Assembly: GCA_036735545.1 (NCBI GenBank)
Contig: DAINOD010000001.1
Location: 1 to 64,000 of the forward strand
Length of the DNA stretch: 64,000 nucleotides
From: Rubrimonas sp036735545
GTDB taxonomy: Bacteria; Pseudomonadota; Alphaproteobacteria; Rhodobacterales; Rhodobacteraceae
Direction: 5' to 3'
Shown in pieces: positions 1 through 7,695 of the stretch (position 1 is the first letter of the stretch; each line of letters opens with the position of its first letter). Under the pieces are notes generated by a model, which was given only the letters and a program-made list of their open reading frames with translations, did not search any database and was not told the origin of the DNA. Both the position numbers and the translations under genes were made by a program.

Positions 1-2
1 AG

Positions 3-782
3 AAGATCCGGCTGGTCCAGGGCGACACCGACCGCATCGCCAAGGGCGGCGGCACGGGCGGCTCGCGCTCGGTGACGATGCAGGGCTCCTCGATCTGGGG
101 CGCGGCAGACGCCTGGGTCGAACGCGTCAAGCCCTTCGCCGGCGAGGAGATGGAGGTGTCGGCCGCCGACATCGAGTTCGCCGACGGCACGTTCCGCGTG
201 GCGGGCACGGACAAGGCGCTGGACACGATGGCAGTGGTGGCCCGCGCCCGCGCCAAGGGCCGCCACGACCTGCTGAGCGAGGAGCGTGAGACCACCGTTC
301 CGGGCCGCTCCTATCCCAACGGGGCCCATTTCGCCGAAGTCGAGATCGACCCGGACACGGGCGTCACCAAGGTTGTCAAGTATACCGTGGTCGACGACTT
401 CGGCGTTCTGATGAACCCGATGCTCGCGCAGGGCCAGGTTCATGGCGGCGTCGTGCAGGGCATCGGGCAGGCGATCACCGAGCACGTGGTCTACGACGAG
501 AACGGCCAACTCGTCTCGGCGTCGTTCATGGACTACGCCATGCCGCGCGCCGACGACGCGCCGATGATCCCGTTCCACCACGAGGGCACGCCCTCCACCG
601 CCAACGCCATCGGCATGAAGGGCTGCGGCGAGGCCGGCACGGTCGGCGCGCTGGCGGCCGTGACCAACGCCGCGCTGGATGCGGTGTGGGAGGCGGGCGT
701 GCGCCACGTGGACATGCCGCTCACGCCGCTGCGCATGTGGGGCTGGCTGCAGGCCGCCCGCCCGGCGATGGCGGCGGAGTAG
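3..782 (+). CDS. Molybdopterin-binding subunit of a xanthine dehydrogenase/CO dehydrogenase-like hydroxylase (C-terminal part)
   Basis: The reading frame is open from base 3, so only the last 259 residues are present. The protein belongs to the large-subunit family of molybdenum hydroxylases, which bind the Mo-molybdopterin cofactor and oxidise purines, aldehydes or CO with small FAD and 2Fe-2S partner subunits. The start of the fragment carries the glycine-rich GGGTGGSRS segment seen in this family. Near the C-terminus, GCGEAGTVGA holds the Glu that acts as active-site base in the family. The substrate cannot be told from this fragment. The medium and small subunit genes are not in the window and would lie upstream. 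Family assignment is firm; calling it coxL would be a guess. Confidence 0.88.
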   Translation, partial: KIRLVQGDTDRIAKGGGTGGSRSVTMQGSSIWGAADAWVERVKPFAGEEMEVSAADIEFADGTFRVAGTDKALDTMAVVARARAKGRHDLLSEERETTVPGRSYPNGAHFAEVEIDPDTGVTKVVKYTVVDDFGVLMNPMLAQGQVHGGVVQGIGQAITEHVVYDENGQLVSASFMDYAMPRADDAPMIPFHHEGTPSTANAIGMKGCGEAGTVGALAAVTNAALDAVWEAGVRHVDMPLTPLRMWGWLQAARPAMAAE

Positions 783-926
783 TCGGCGACAGCGGCGCCG
801 GCCCCGTCGGCGCCGCCGAACGCGCGGACAATCGTGCGGATGCGAACAATTCGCCGGGCGGCCTAGGGGTTTCCTTTACACGTCGAGCCGAATGTCCAGC
901 CCGAAATCTGTCATGAGGGCTGTCCA

Positions 927-3128
927 ATGTTCGCTTCCTGGAGTGTGGCGCTAAGGCTGTATGCGGGCTTCGGCCTCGTCGTCCTTGCGCTCGCCGTCAC
1001 GGCCGTCATGGCCATCCTGTCCGCAAGTTCGGTCGGGCGCACCTTTCAGGACTATCGCGGCGTGGCCGTCGGCGAGGCTGCGCTGGCGAGCGCTCAGGAG
1101 AGCATCCTGATCGCACGGCTCGCGACCGAAACGCGGGGGTACATCAACGACCCTGAGGCGGTGACACGCGAACTGGACAAAGCGCTCGCCGTCGTGGGCC
1201 CGCTCCGCGAGAGCGCGGAACTGGCGACGCAGGAAGTGGCGAACCAGGTCATCGCCGGGGTGAACGCCTATCGGACCGCCTACGACGCCTACGCCGCGAC
1301 GCAGATCGCAGCCTCCGCCGCCGCGGCCGCCATGCAGGCCACCGCGATCGCTGAACGGCGCGCCATCGGCGAGTTTCACCGCGACGCCGTCGCGGCGGGA
1401 CAGCCCGAACTGGCGATGCCCGCTCTGGCCGCCAGCGAGCAAATGCTGGTCGCCAGGGCGCGCATCGACCGCTACCTCGCCGGCGCGGCGCTCGAGGAGT
1501 TCGCCAGCGCCAGCGCGCCGCTGCAGGCGGCGCGCGACCATGTTCAAACGGCGTCCGACATCGGCGGCGCCTTCCGGCCGCGCATAGTGGCGCTTGCCGA
1601 AGGACTTGAGAGCTACGCCCGCGCGGCGGAGCAGGCGCGCGAGACCGAGGAAAGGCGGCGCTCGGCCTCGGAAACGCTGACGCGGATCACCCCTCAGATG
1701 ACCGACCCGGTGCGGACGGCGCTCCACACCAGGTCGCAGCAGCGCAACATGCTGGGCACGGTCGGCATGGCCGCCATCGCGTCCACCCAGTTCTTGCTGA
1801 CCGTCATGGCGGTCGTCGCGGTGCTCGCCGGCATGGGCCTCGCCTGGCTGATCGCGCGCTGGATCGGCGGCGACATCCGGCGCATGGCCGGCGACATGAC
1901 CCGCGTCGCGCAGGGCGACCTCGCCGTCGAGGTCACGGGCGTCGAGTTCGCGCACGAACTGGGCGCGATGGCCCGCGCGCTGCAGGCGTTCAAGGACAAC
2001 GCGCTCAAGGTGCAGGGCCTGGACGCCGAACGCGCCCGCGCCCGCGCCGACATGATGGCGGAGCTGCAGGAGGCTTTCGGGGTCGTCGTCGATGCGGCGG
2101 CGGCGGGCGACTTCTCCAAGCGCGTGACCGCCCGCTTCGCCGACGCCGAGCTGAACACGCTCGCCGAGGGGCTTAACCGGCTGGTCGAGACCGTGGAGAC
2201 CGGCCTCGCCGAGACCGGCCGCGTGATGGGCCGCATCGCCGCGGGCGATCTGACCGAGCGCATGCGCGGCGTATTCGCCGGCGCCTTCGCCACCCTGCAG
2301 CGCGACGTGAACGCCACGGTCGAGCGGCTGGGCGAGGTGGTGGCCGAGATCGCGGGCGTCAGCGGCGACATCGCCTCGGCGACCGAGGAGATCGCCTCCA
2401 GCGCGCGGCAGGTCTCCAGCCGCGCCGAGCAGCAGGCGGCCGCGCTCGAGGAGACCTCGGCGACCATGGAGCAGATGGCGTCCTCCATCGCCTCCAGCGC
2501 CGACAACGCGCAGCGCGCCGCGGGCCTCGCCCATGACACCGAGGGCCGCGCCGGCGAGGGCCGCAAGCTCGCCGACGCCTCGGAGGTCGCGATGAAGCGG
2601 ATCGCCGAGGGCTCCTCGCGCATCGCCGACATCACCGCGCTGATCGACTCGATCGCCTTCCAGACCAACCTCCTCGCGCTGAACGCCAGCGTCGAGGCGG
2701 CGCGGGCGGGCGACGCGGGCCGCGGCTTCGCGGTGGTCGCCTCGGAGGTGCGCACGCTGGCGCAGCGCTCGGCGGAAGCCGCGCGCGAGATCAAGGGCGT
2801 GATCGACACCAGCGCGGCCCAGGTCGGCGAGGGGGTCGAGCAGGTCGCCCGCACCCGCGCCGCGCTGGAGGGAATCGCCGAAGCAGTGCAGAACGTCACC
2901 GCCGCCATCGGCGAGATCAGCCAGGCGGCGCGCGAGCAGTCCTCGGGCGTGGGCGAAATCACCTCGGCGGTGCAGCAGATGGACCAGATGACCCAGTCCA
3001 ACGCCGCGGTCGCGGAGGAGAGCGCCTCCAACGCCTCCGGCCTCGCCGAGCAGGCCCAGCGGCTGCGCGCGTTGGTCGGCGGCTTCACGGTGGAGACGTC
3101 GCGCCGCTATGCGGTCGCGGCGGAGTAA
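927..3128 (+). CDS. Methyl-accepting chemotaxis protein
   Basis: This is a 733-residue transmembrane chemoreceptor that would signal to the CheA/CheW kinase array. A first membrane segment lies at about residues 10-33, then a helical periplasmic sensing region, then a second membrane segment at about 289-310. A HAMP domain follows, with further HAMP-like segments (about 379-470, with repeated GDL-type turns). The signalling domain contains the conserved hairpin tip around residues 572-622, including FQTNLLALNASVEAARAG. No CheR-binding pentapeptide is present; the protein ends in AVAAE. The ATG start has a GAGGG ribosome site eight bases upstream. The ligand is unknown. A GNAT gene starts three bases after the stop, so the two are probably co-transcribed. 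Confidence 0.95.
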   Translation: MFASWSVALRLYAGFGLVVLALAVTAVMAILSASSVGRTFQDYRGVAVGEAALASAQESILIARLATETRGYINDPEAVTRELDKALAVVGPLRESAELATQEVANQVIAGVNAYRTAYDAYAATQIAASAAAAAMQATAIAERRAIGEFHRDAVAAGQPELAMPALAASEQMLVARARIDRYLAGAALEEFASASAPLQAARDHVQTASDIGGAFRPRIVALAEGLESYARAAEQARETEERRRSASETLTRITPQMTDPVRTALHTRSQQRNMLGTVGMAAIASTQFLLTVMAVVAVLAGMGLAWLIARWIGGDIRRMAGDMTRVAQGDLAVEVTGVEFAHELGAMARALQAFKDNALKVQGLDAERARARADMMAELQEAFGVVVDAAAAGDFSKRVTARFADAELNTLAEGLNRLVETVETGLAETGRVMGRIAAGDLTERMRGVFAGAFATLQRDVNATVERLGEVVAEIAGVSGDIASATEEIASSARQVSSRAEQQAAALEETSATMEQMASSIASSADNAQRAAGLAHDTEGRAGEGRKLADASEVAMKRIAEGSSRIADITALIDSIAFQTNLLALNASVEAARAGDAGRGFAVVASEVRTLAQRSAEAAREIKGVIDTSAAQVGEGVEQVARTRAALEGIAEAVQNVTAAIGEISQAAREQSSGVGEITSAVQQMDQMTQSNAAVAEESASNASGLAEQAQRLRALVGGFTVETSRRYAVAAE

Positions 3129-3131
3129 CGC

Positions 3132-3665
3132 TTGGCGGCGGGGGTCGAGCGCCTCGGCCCCCGCCTCTGGCGCGCCTTCGGCCGCGACGGTCGCGCCTAC
3201 ATCCTTCGCCCGCTCCAGCCCTCCGACGCGCCGGCCATGCAGCGGGCCTGGCGGGCGGTGTCGCCCGAGGACCGGCTGATGCGCGCGCTGCACACCCTGC
3301 CCGAAATCCCCGACCGACTGGCGCTGGCCCTGTGCAGCCCGGACGAGTCGCGGGACGTGGCGCTGGTGTTCACCCCGGAGAGCGACCCGGCGACGCTGGT
3401 GGGCGGCGCGCGCCTGATGCGCGATGCGCAGGGCGCGGCGGGCGAATACGCCGTCTCCGTGGTCAGCGCCCTGCACGGGCAGGGGCTCGGCCGCAAGGCG
3501 CTGGAGACGGCGCTGGAGCTGGGCCGCGAGATCGGCACGACCGAGGCCTGGGGCCTCGTCTCACGCCAGAACGGGGCGATGCGGGCGCTGGCCGCAAAGC
3601 TCGGCATGACCGAGACGCCCGACCCCGACGACCGCGGCATGGTCATCACGCGACTGAAGCTGTGA
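3132..3665 (+). CDS. GNAT-family N-acetyltransferase
   Basis: The 177-residue protein has the acetyl-CoA pyrophosphate-binding signature of GNAT enzymes (HGQGLGRKAL, about residues 114-123) followed by the helix and the N/G-containing strand typical of the fold. The substrate is not recognisable. The likely start is TTG, three bases after the chemoreceptor stop codon, so translation may be coupled to that gene; no in-frame ATG precedes the conserved core. It ends at 3665, directly abutting the convergent purA stop at 3666. It resembles the single-domain GNAT proteins related to the C-terminal domain of protein acetyltransferase Pat, but that is only an impression. Confidence 0.82.
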   Translation: MAAGVERLGPRLWRAFGRDGRAYILRPLQPSDAPAMQRAWRAVSPEDRLMRALHTLPEIPDRLALALCSPDESRDVALVFTPESDPATLVGGARLMRDAQGAAGEYAVSVVSALHGQGLGRKALETALELGREIGTTEAWGLVSRQNGAMRALAAKLGMTETPDPDDRGMVITRLKL

Positions 3666-4958
3666 TCAGTCGGCGAACGGGTCGGTGACGAGAATGGTGT
3701 CCTCGCGCTCGGGGCTGGTGGAAAGCAGCGCCACCGGCGTGCCGATCAACTCCTCCACCCGCTTGACGTACTTGATCGCCTCGGCAGGCAGGTCGAGCCA
3801 GCGCCGCGCGCCGTAGGTGCTCTGCGACCAGCCGGGCAGCGTCTCGTAGACCGGCTCGACGCGGGCCTGCAGGGCGGCGGCGGTCGGCAGGTGGTCGATC
3901 TCGACGCCGTCCAGGCGATAGCCGGTGCAGACCTTCAGCTCCTCCAGCCCGTCCAGCACGTCGAGCTTGGTCAACGCCACGCCCTTCACGCCGGAGACCA
4001 TGCAGGTCTGGCGCACCAGCGCCGCGTCGAACCAGCCGCAGCGCCGCTTGCGCCCGGTGACGGTGCCGAACTCGCGCCCCCGCTCGCCCAGCCGCTGACC
4101 GATGGCGTCGTGGAGCTCGGTCGGGAACGGCCCCTCCCCCACCCGGGTCGTGTAGGCCTTCACGATGCCCAGCACATAGCTGATCGCGTCCGGCCCGATG
4201 CCTGCGCCCACCGCCGCCATGCCGGCCAGCGTGTTGGAGGAGGTGACGAAAGGATAGGTGCCGAAATCCACGTCGAGCAGCGCCCCCTGCGCGCCCTCGA
4301 ACAGGATGCGCCGCCCGGCGCGGCGCTTCTCGGCCAGCACGAGCCAGACGGGCGCGGCGTGGGGCAGGATCAGCGGCGCGATCTCGACCAGCGCGGCCTT
4401 CAGCGCCGCGCGGTCGACCGGCTCGATGCCGAGGCCCCGGCGCAGCGCGTCGTGGTGCGTCAGCATCCGGTCCAGCCGCAGCTCAAGCGTGGCGTCGTCT
4501 GCGAGGTCGGCGACGCGCACCGAGCGACGGCCCACCTTGTCCTCGTAGGCGGGCCCGATGCCGCGGCCGGTGGTGCCGATCCGGGCGACGGCGTTCGCGC
4601 TCTCCCGCGCCCGGTCGAGCTCGCCGTGCAGCGGCAGGATCAGGGGCGTGTTCTCGGCGATCAGCAGGTTCTCCGTCGTGATCTCGACGCCCTCGCCGCG
4701 CAGCTTGTCGATCTCCGCGACCAGCGCCCAGGGGTCCAGCACCACGCCGTTGCCGATGACGCTGAGCTTGCCCGGCCGCACGATGCCCGAGGGCAGCAGC
4801 GACAGCTTGTAGACCTTGCCGTCGATGACGAGCGTGTGGCCCGCGTTGTGGCCGCCCTGAAAACGGACGATGACGTCGGCCCGCTCGCTCAGCCAGTCGA
4901 CGAGCTTGCCCTTGCCCTCGTCGCCCCATTGGGCGCCGATCACCGCGACATTGGCCAT
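3666..4958 (-). CDS. purA: Adenylosuccinate synthetase
   Basis: PurA joins IMP and aspartate using GTP to give adenylosuccinate, the first committed step from IMP to AMP. The 430-residue length is normal. The GTP-binding loop GAQWGDEGKGK lies at residues 8-18, and FQGGHNAGHT, with the catalytic His, lies near residue 41. The C-terminal part contains TTRVGEGPFPTE and the GWFD segment of the substrate loops. The start is the ATG just before the N-terminal VIGAQWGDEG core. The gene is convergent with the upstream GNAT gene with no space between stops. It is a single-copy-type housekeeping gene with no oddities. Confidence 0.98.
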   Translation of the reverse strand: MANVAVIGAQWGDEGKGKLVDWLSERADVIVRFQGGHNAGHTLVIDGKVYKLSLLPSGIVRPGKLSVIGNGVVLDPWALVAEIDKLRGEGVEITTENLLIAENTPLILPLHGELDRARESANAVARIGTTGRGIGPAYEDKVGRRSVRVADLADDATLELRLDRMLTHHDALRRGLGIEPVDRAALKAALVEIAPLILPHAAPVWLVLAEKRRAGRRILFEGAQGALLDVDFGTYPFVTSSNTLAGMAAVGAGIGPDAISYVLGIVKAYTTRVGEGPFPTELHDAIGQRLGERGREFGTVTGRKRRCGWFDAALVRQTCMVSGVKGVALTKLDVLDGLEELKVCTGYRLDGVEIDHLPTAAALQARVEPVYETLPGWSQSTYGARRWLDLPAEAIKYVKRVEELIGTPVALLSTSPEREDTILVTDPFAD

Positions 4959-5027
4959 GGGTCCCTCCCCCGATTACGGGCAAGCCCTAGCGGATCGGGG
5001 CGGGGTCGGTCGAGGGGCGCCGGCGCC

Positions 5028-6839
5028 TCAGCGGCGCCACCAGACCTCCGGCGCCCAGCCGATCCAGTCGCCGTAGAGCGGCAGGCGGTCGGGGTAGGCG
5101 AGGCCCGCGTCATGGGCGATGCGGCTGACCGGATCGTGCCAGAACGGGATGACGTAGACGCCGTGGCTCAGCACGCGGTCCAGCGCGCGGGCGGCGGCGG
5201 CGAAGTCCTCGGCCGCGTCGGCCGTCAGCAGCGCGTCGATGGCGGCCTCGACGGCGGGGCTTTCGACGCCCGCGTAGTTGCGCGACCCCGGCTCGGTCAC
5301 GCCCTCGCGCCCCCAGTAGAGGCGTTGCTCGGCCCCGGGCGACAGCGACAGGCCCCAGCGGTTGACGATCATGTCGTACTGATAGTCCAGCCGGCGCTGC
5401 TGCATCTGCGCCGCGTCGATCGTGCGCAGGCGCGCGTCGATCCCCAGCGTCGCGAGCGCCTCGCGGAACGGGCCGGCGACGCGCTCCTCGGTCGGCGAGG
5501 CCAGCAGGATCTCGAAGGCGAAGGGCGCGCCGGCCGCGTCGCGCAGCGCGCCGTCGCGCACCGACCAGCCGGCCTCCTCCAGCAGCCGGGCCGCGGCGCG
5601 CAGGTTGCGCCGGTTGCGCGGATCGGCGGCGTCGGCCAGGGGCGGGCGCCAGGCGCCCTCCAGCGTCCCTGCCGGGAGGCTGTCGGCGAAGGGGGCGAGC
5701 AGCGCGGCCTCCGCGCCTTCGGCGGGGCCATGATGGGCCAGCGGCGAGTTGTCGAAATAGGCGCCGATGCGGGCGTAGCCGCCGCCGAACAGCGCCGCGT
5801 TGACCCACTCGAAGTTGAACGCCAGCGTCAGCGCGCGGCGCACCCGGATGTCGTCGAAGGGGGCGCGGCGGGTATTGAAGACGAAGCCATACATGCCGGT
5901 CGGCCGGCCGTGGGGGATCTCGGCGCGGACCGCCCGCCCCTGGGCCATGCGGGGGAAATCGAAGCGCTCCGCCCAGCGCACCGGGTCGCCCTCGCGCCAG
6001 AAGTCGACCTGCCCGGCCCGGAAGGCGTCGAAATGCGCGCCGCCGTCGAGGAAGTACTCCACCGCGATCTCGTCGACGTTGTGCAGGCCGCGGTTCACCG
6101 GCAGGTCGCGCCCCCACCAGTCCCGATCGCGGCGCAGAACCAGCGACCGGCCCGGCTCTGCGGTCGCGACGACATAGGGGCCCGAGCCGATCAGCGGCGT
6201 CAGGCCGGGCTCGCCGATTTCCTGCCCCCGCTTCAGGATCGGCACGAGGCCGAGGATCAGCGGCGCCTCGCGGTCGGGCTCGGACAGCACGAAGCGCACC
6301 GCGCGCGGCCCCTGGCGCTCGACGGCGGCGACCTTGGACCAGACGGCGCGAAAGTTGGGCCGGCCGACCTCGGCAAGCGTCTCCATCGACCACAGCACGT
6401 CCTCGACCTCGACGGGCGCGCCGTCCGAGAAGCGCGCCTCGGGACGCAGGACGAACTCGACCCACGAGCGGTCGGGCGGCGTGGCGACGCTTTCGGCGAG
6501 CAGGCCGTAAAGCGCGAAGGGTTCGTCCCAGTTGCGCGCCATCAGCGATTCGAGCGTGTGGGCGCGCACCTCGCCCGGCGCCCGGCCACGCAGAACCAAC
6601 GGGTTCAGGCTGTCGAATCCGCCGGTGACGCCGAAGACGATTCGCCCGCCCTTCGGCGCGTCGGGGTTGGCGTAGGGCAGGTGGGCGAAGTCCCCCGCCA
6701 GCGCCGGCGCCCCATGCATGGCCAGCCCATGCGCCGGCGCCTGCGCGATGGCCGCCGGGGCGAAGGCCAGCGCCGCCGCCGCCGCGCCGATGCGCAGCCA
6801 GCCCCCGAGTCGGCCCATGTCGGGCGTGTCAAGCGCCAT
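5028..6839 (-). CDS. Oligopeptide ABC transporter substrate-binding protein, family 5 (YejA-like)
   Basis: This is a periplasmic solute-binding protein of about 603 residues. The chosen ATG at 6839 gives a Sec signal peptide: a hydrophobic alanine-rich core ending in AIAQA. The mature start, HGLAMHGAPALAGDF, followed by PYANPDAPKGG, is characteristic of the YejA branch, which feeds oligopeptides (and microcin C in E. coli) to YejBEF. Family 5 features such as TLAFNFEW and VFNTRRAPFDD follow. No permease or ATPase genes are adjacent; the downstream neighbour is purA after about 70 bases, so this component stands alone here. An upstream in-frame ATG would add 14 residues but spoils the signal peptide. 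Confidence 0.92.
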   Translation of the reverse strand: MALDTPDMGRLGGWLRIGAAAAALAFAPAAIAQAPAHGLAMHGAPALAGDFAHLPYANPDAPKGGRIVFGVTGGFDSLNPLVLRGRAPGEVRAHTLESLMARNWDEPFALYGLLAESVATPPDRSWVEFVLRPEARFSDGAPVEVEDVLWSMETLAEVGRPNFRAVWSKVAAVERQGPRAVRFVLSEPDREAPLILGLVPILKRGQEIGEPGLTPLIGSGPYVVATAEPGRSLVLRRDRDWWGRDLPVNRGLHNVDEIAVEYFLDGGAHFDAFRAGQVDFWREGDPVRWAERFDFPRMAQGRAVRAEIPHGRPTGMYGFVFNTRRAPFDDIRVRRALTLAFNFEWVNAALFGGGYARIGAYFDNSPLAHHGPAEGAEAALLAPFADSLPAGTLEGAWRPPLADAADPRNRRNLRAAARLLEEAGWSVRDGALRDAAGAPFAFEILLASPTEERVAGPFREALATLGIDARLRTIDAAQMQQRRLDYQYDMIVNRWGLSLSPGAEQRLYWGREGVTEPGSRNYAGVESPAVEAAIDALLTADAAEDFAAAARALDRVLSHGVYVIPFWHDPVSRIAHDAGLAYPDRLPLYGDWIGWAPEVWWRR

Positions 6840-6853
6840 GCGCTCAAAATATC

Positions 6854-6868
6854 GCTTGCCAAGCAAGC
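6854..6868. repeat. Perfect 6-base inverted repeat upstream of the yejA-like gene
   Basis: GCTTGC and GCAAGC are separated by CAA. It lies 15-29 bases before the minus-strand start at 6839, so it could be an operator or a leader hairpin. On the plus strand the same bases overlap a CTTG element that might be the -35 of a promoter for the putative small RNA. Function is inferred only from position and symmetry. Confidence 0.4.
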
Positions 6869-6886
6869 CGCTATCCCGCATCCTTC

Positions 6887-6968
6887 ACTCACTGCTCGAT
6901 AGGTTTCTTGCCTGTATGAAACCTGCCTCAATCGACTTCAACGCCCTCCTCGTGGGGGCGTTTTTTTT
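6887..6968 (+). ncRNA. Putative small RNA ending in an intrinsic terminator
   Basis: A plus-strand transcript of about 80 nucleotides is suggested between two minus-strand genes. It would contain a 7-base perfect hairpin (AGGTTTC at 6900-6906 pairing with GAAACCT at 6917-6923) and then a strong terminator hairpin followed by eight T residues. The ascending arm of the terminator contains CCTCCTC, which is complementary to a Shine-Dalgarno sequence. The 5' end is a guess: a CTTG element at 6855 and CCCGCAT at 6875 resemble a heat-shock-type promoter only loosely. No coding gene upstream on the plus strand would need this terminator. Confidence 0.4.
6941..6968 (+). terminator. Rho-independent terminator
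   Basis: The stem pairs ACGCCCTC with GGGGGCGT (one G-T pair) across a short loop and is followed by eight T residues. The T run is only on the plus strand, so it serves plus-strand transcription, opposite to both neighbouring genes. Confidence 0.8.
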
Positions 6969-6991
6969 GCTCCCTATTTTTCAAGCCTTTG

Positions 6992-7627
6992 TCACAGCGC
7001 GGTCACCCAAAGGATGACCGCGTCTTCGGGCGAGATCGAAACGACGCAATGGCCCATCGCCGCATCATAGTAGGCGCTGTCGCCCGCCTGCAGGTCCACC
7101 GGCGCATAGTGCTCGGTGAAGAAGCGCACCGCGCCCGACAGCACCAGCAGGAACTCCTCGCCCTCGTGCCGCACCCAGCCATCGAAGTCCGCGAAGCCGC
7201 GCGCGCGGATCGTGGTCTTGTAGGGCAGCATCCGCTTGGCGGTCAGTTCGCCCGCCAGGATCTCGTGCTCGTAGGTGGCGGTCGGGTGCGGCGCGCCCTC
7301 GCCGACGCGGGTCAGCGCCCGGCGACCCGACACCGCGTGCGCCGGCGCCGGGGTGAACAACTGCGGCACGTCGATGCCGAGACCGCGCGCGAGTTTCTGC
7401 ACCGCGTCGAATGTCGGCGACATCTGGGCGTTCTCGATCTTGGAGAGCGTCGAGCGCGCGAGCCCTGCCCGCCGCGCCGCCTCCTCCAGCGTCCAGTTGC
7501 GCGCCTGCCGGATCTGGCGCACGCGCTCGCCCAGCCGCAGCGGCGCGACCGCCGCGGCCTCGCCGCCCGCGGCGACCATCAGCACCGTGCGCGCGCCGGC
7601 GTCGCTGGCGGCGTCTCCCTGCGCCAT
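6992..7627 (-). CDS. XRE-family regulator with C-terminal cupin domain
   Basis: The protein of about 211 residues has an N-terminal helix-turn-helix of the XRE type (about residues 31-85, including TLEEAARRAGLARSTLSKIE) and a C-terminal cupin (about 125-210, with the HEGEEFLLVLSG signature). Proteins of this layout bind DNA and sense a small molecule through the cupin, and often control catabolic or CoA-ligase genes. The ATG at 7627 is preceded by AAGGAG at a good distance, and a longer upstream reading frame has no such site. It is divergent from the acyl-CoA ligase gene at 7696, with 68 bases between starts, so that ligase is the probable target. Confidence 0.88.
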   Translation of the reverse strand: MAQGDAASDAGARTVLMVAAGGEAAAVAPLRLGERVRQIRQARNWTLEEAARRAGLARSTLSKIENAQMSPTFDAVQKLARGLGIDVPQLFTPAPAHAVSGRRALTRVGEGAPHPTATYEHEILAGELTAKRMLPYKTTIRARGFADFDGWVRHEGEEFLLVLSGAVRFFTEHYAPVDLQAGDSAYYDAAMGHCVVSISPEDAVILWVTAL

Positions 7628-7695
7628 GAGCCCCGCTCCTTGCCTCGCCCCCAGCGTTACGCCATCACGGCTGCGTTGGCGAGCGAGCGAGGCCC

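Noticed and set aside
951..3476. Long minus-strand frame opposite the chemoreceptor (841 codons)
   Set aside because: The plus-strand frame is a textbook MCP; the opposite frame is a low-complexity Arg/Ala/Gly/His-rich product of high GC content with no domain.
6916..7017. Small plus-strand frame beginning MKPASIDFNALL
   Set aside because: It reads through the terminator hairpin and T run and has no convincing ribosome site, so the region is better seen as non-coding.
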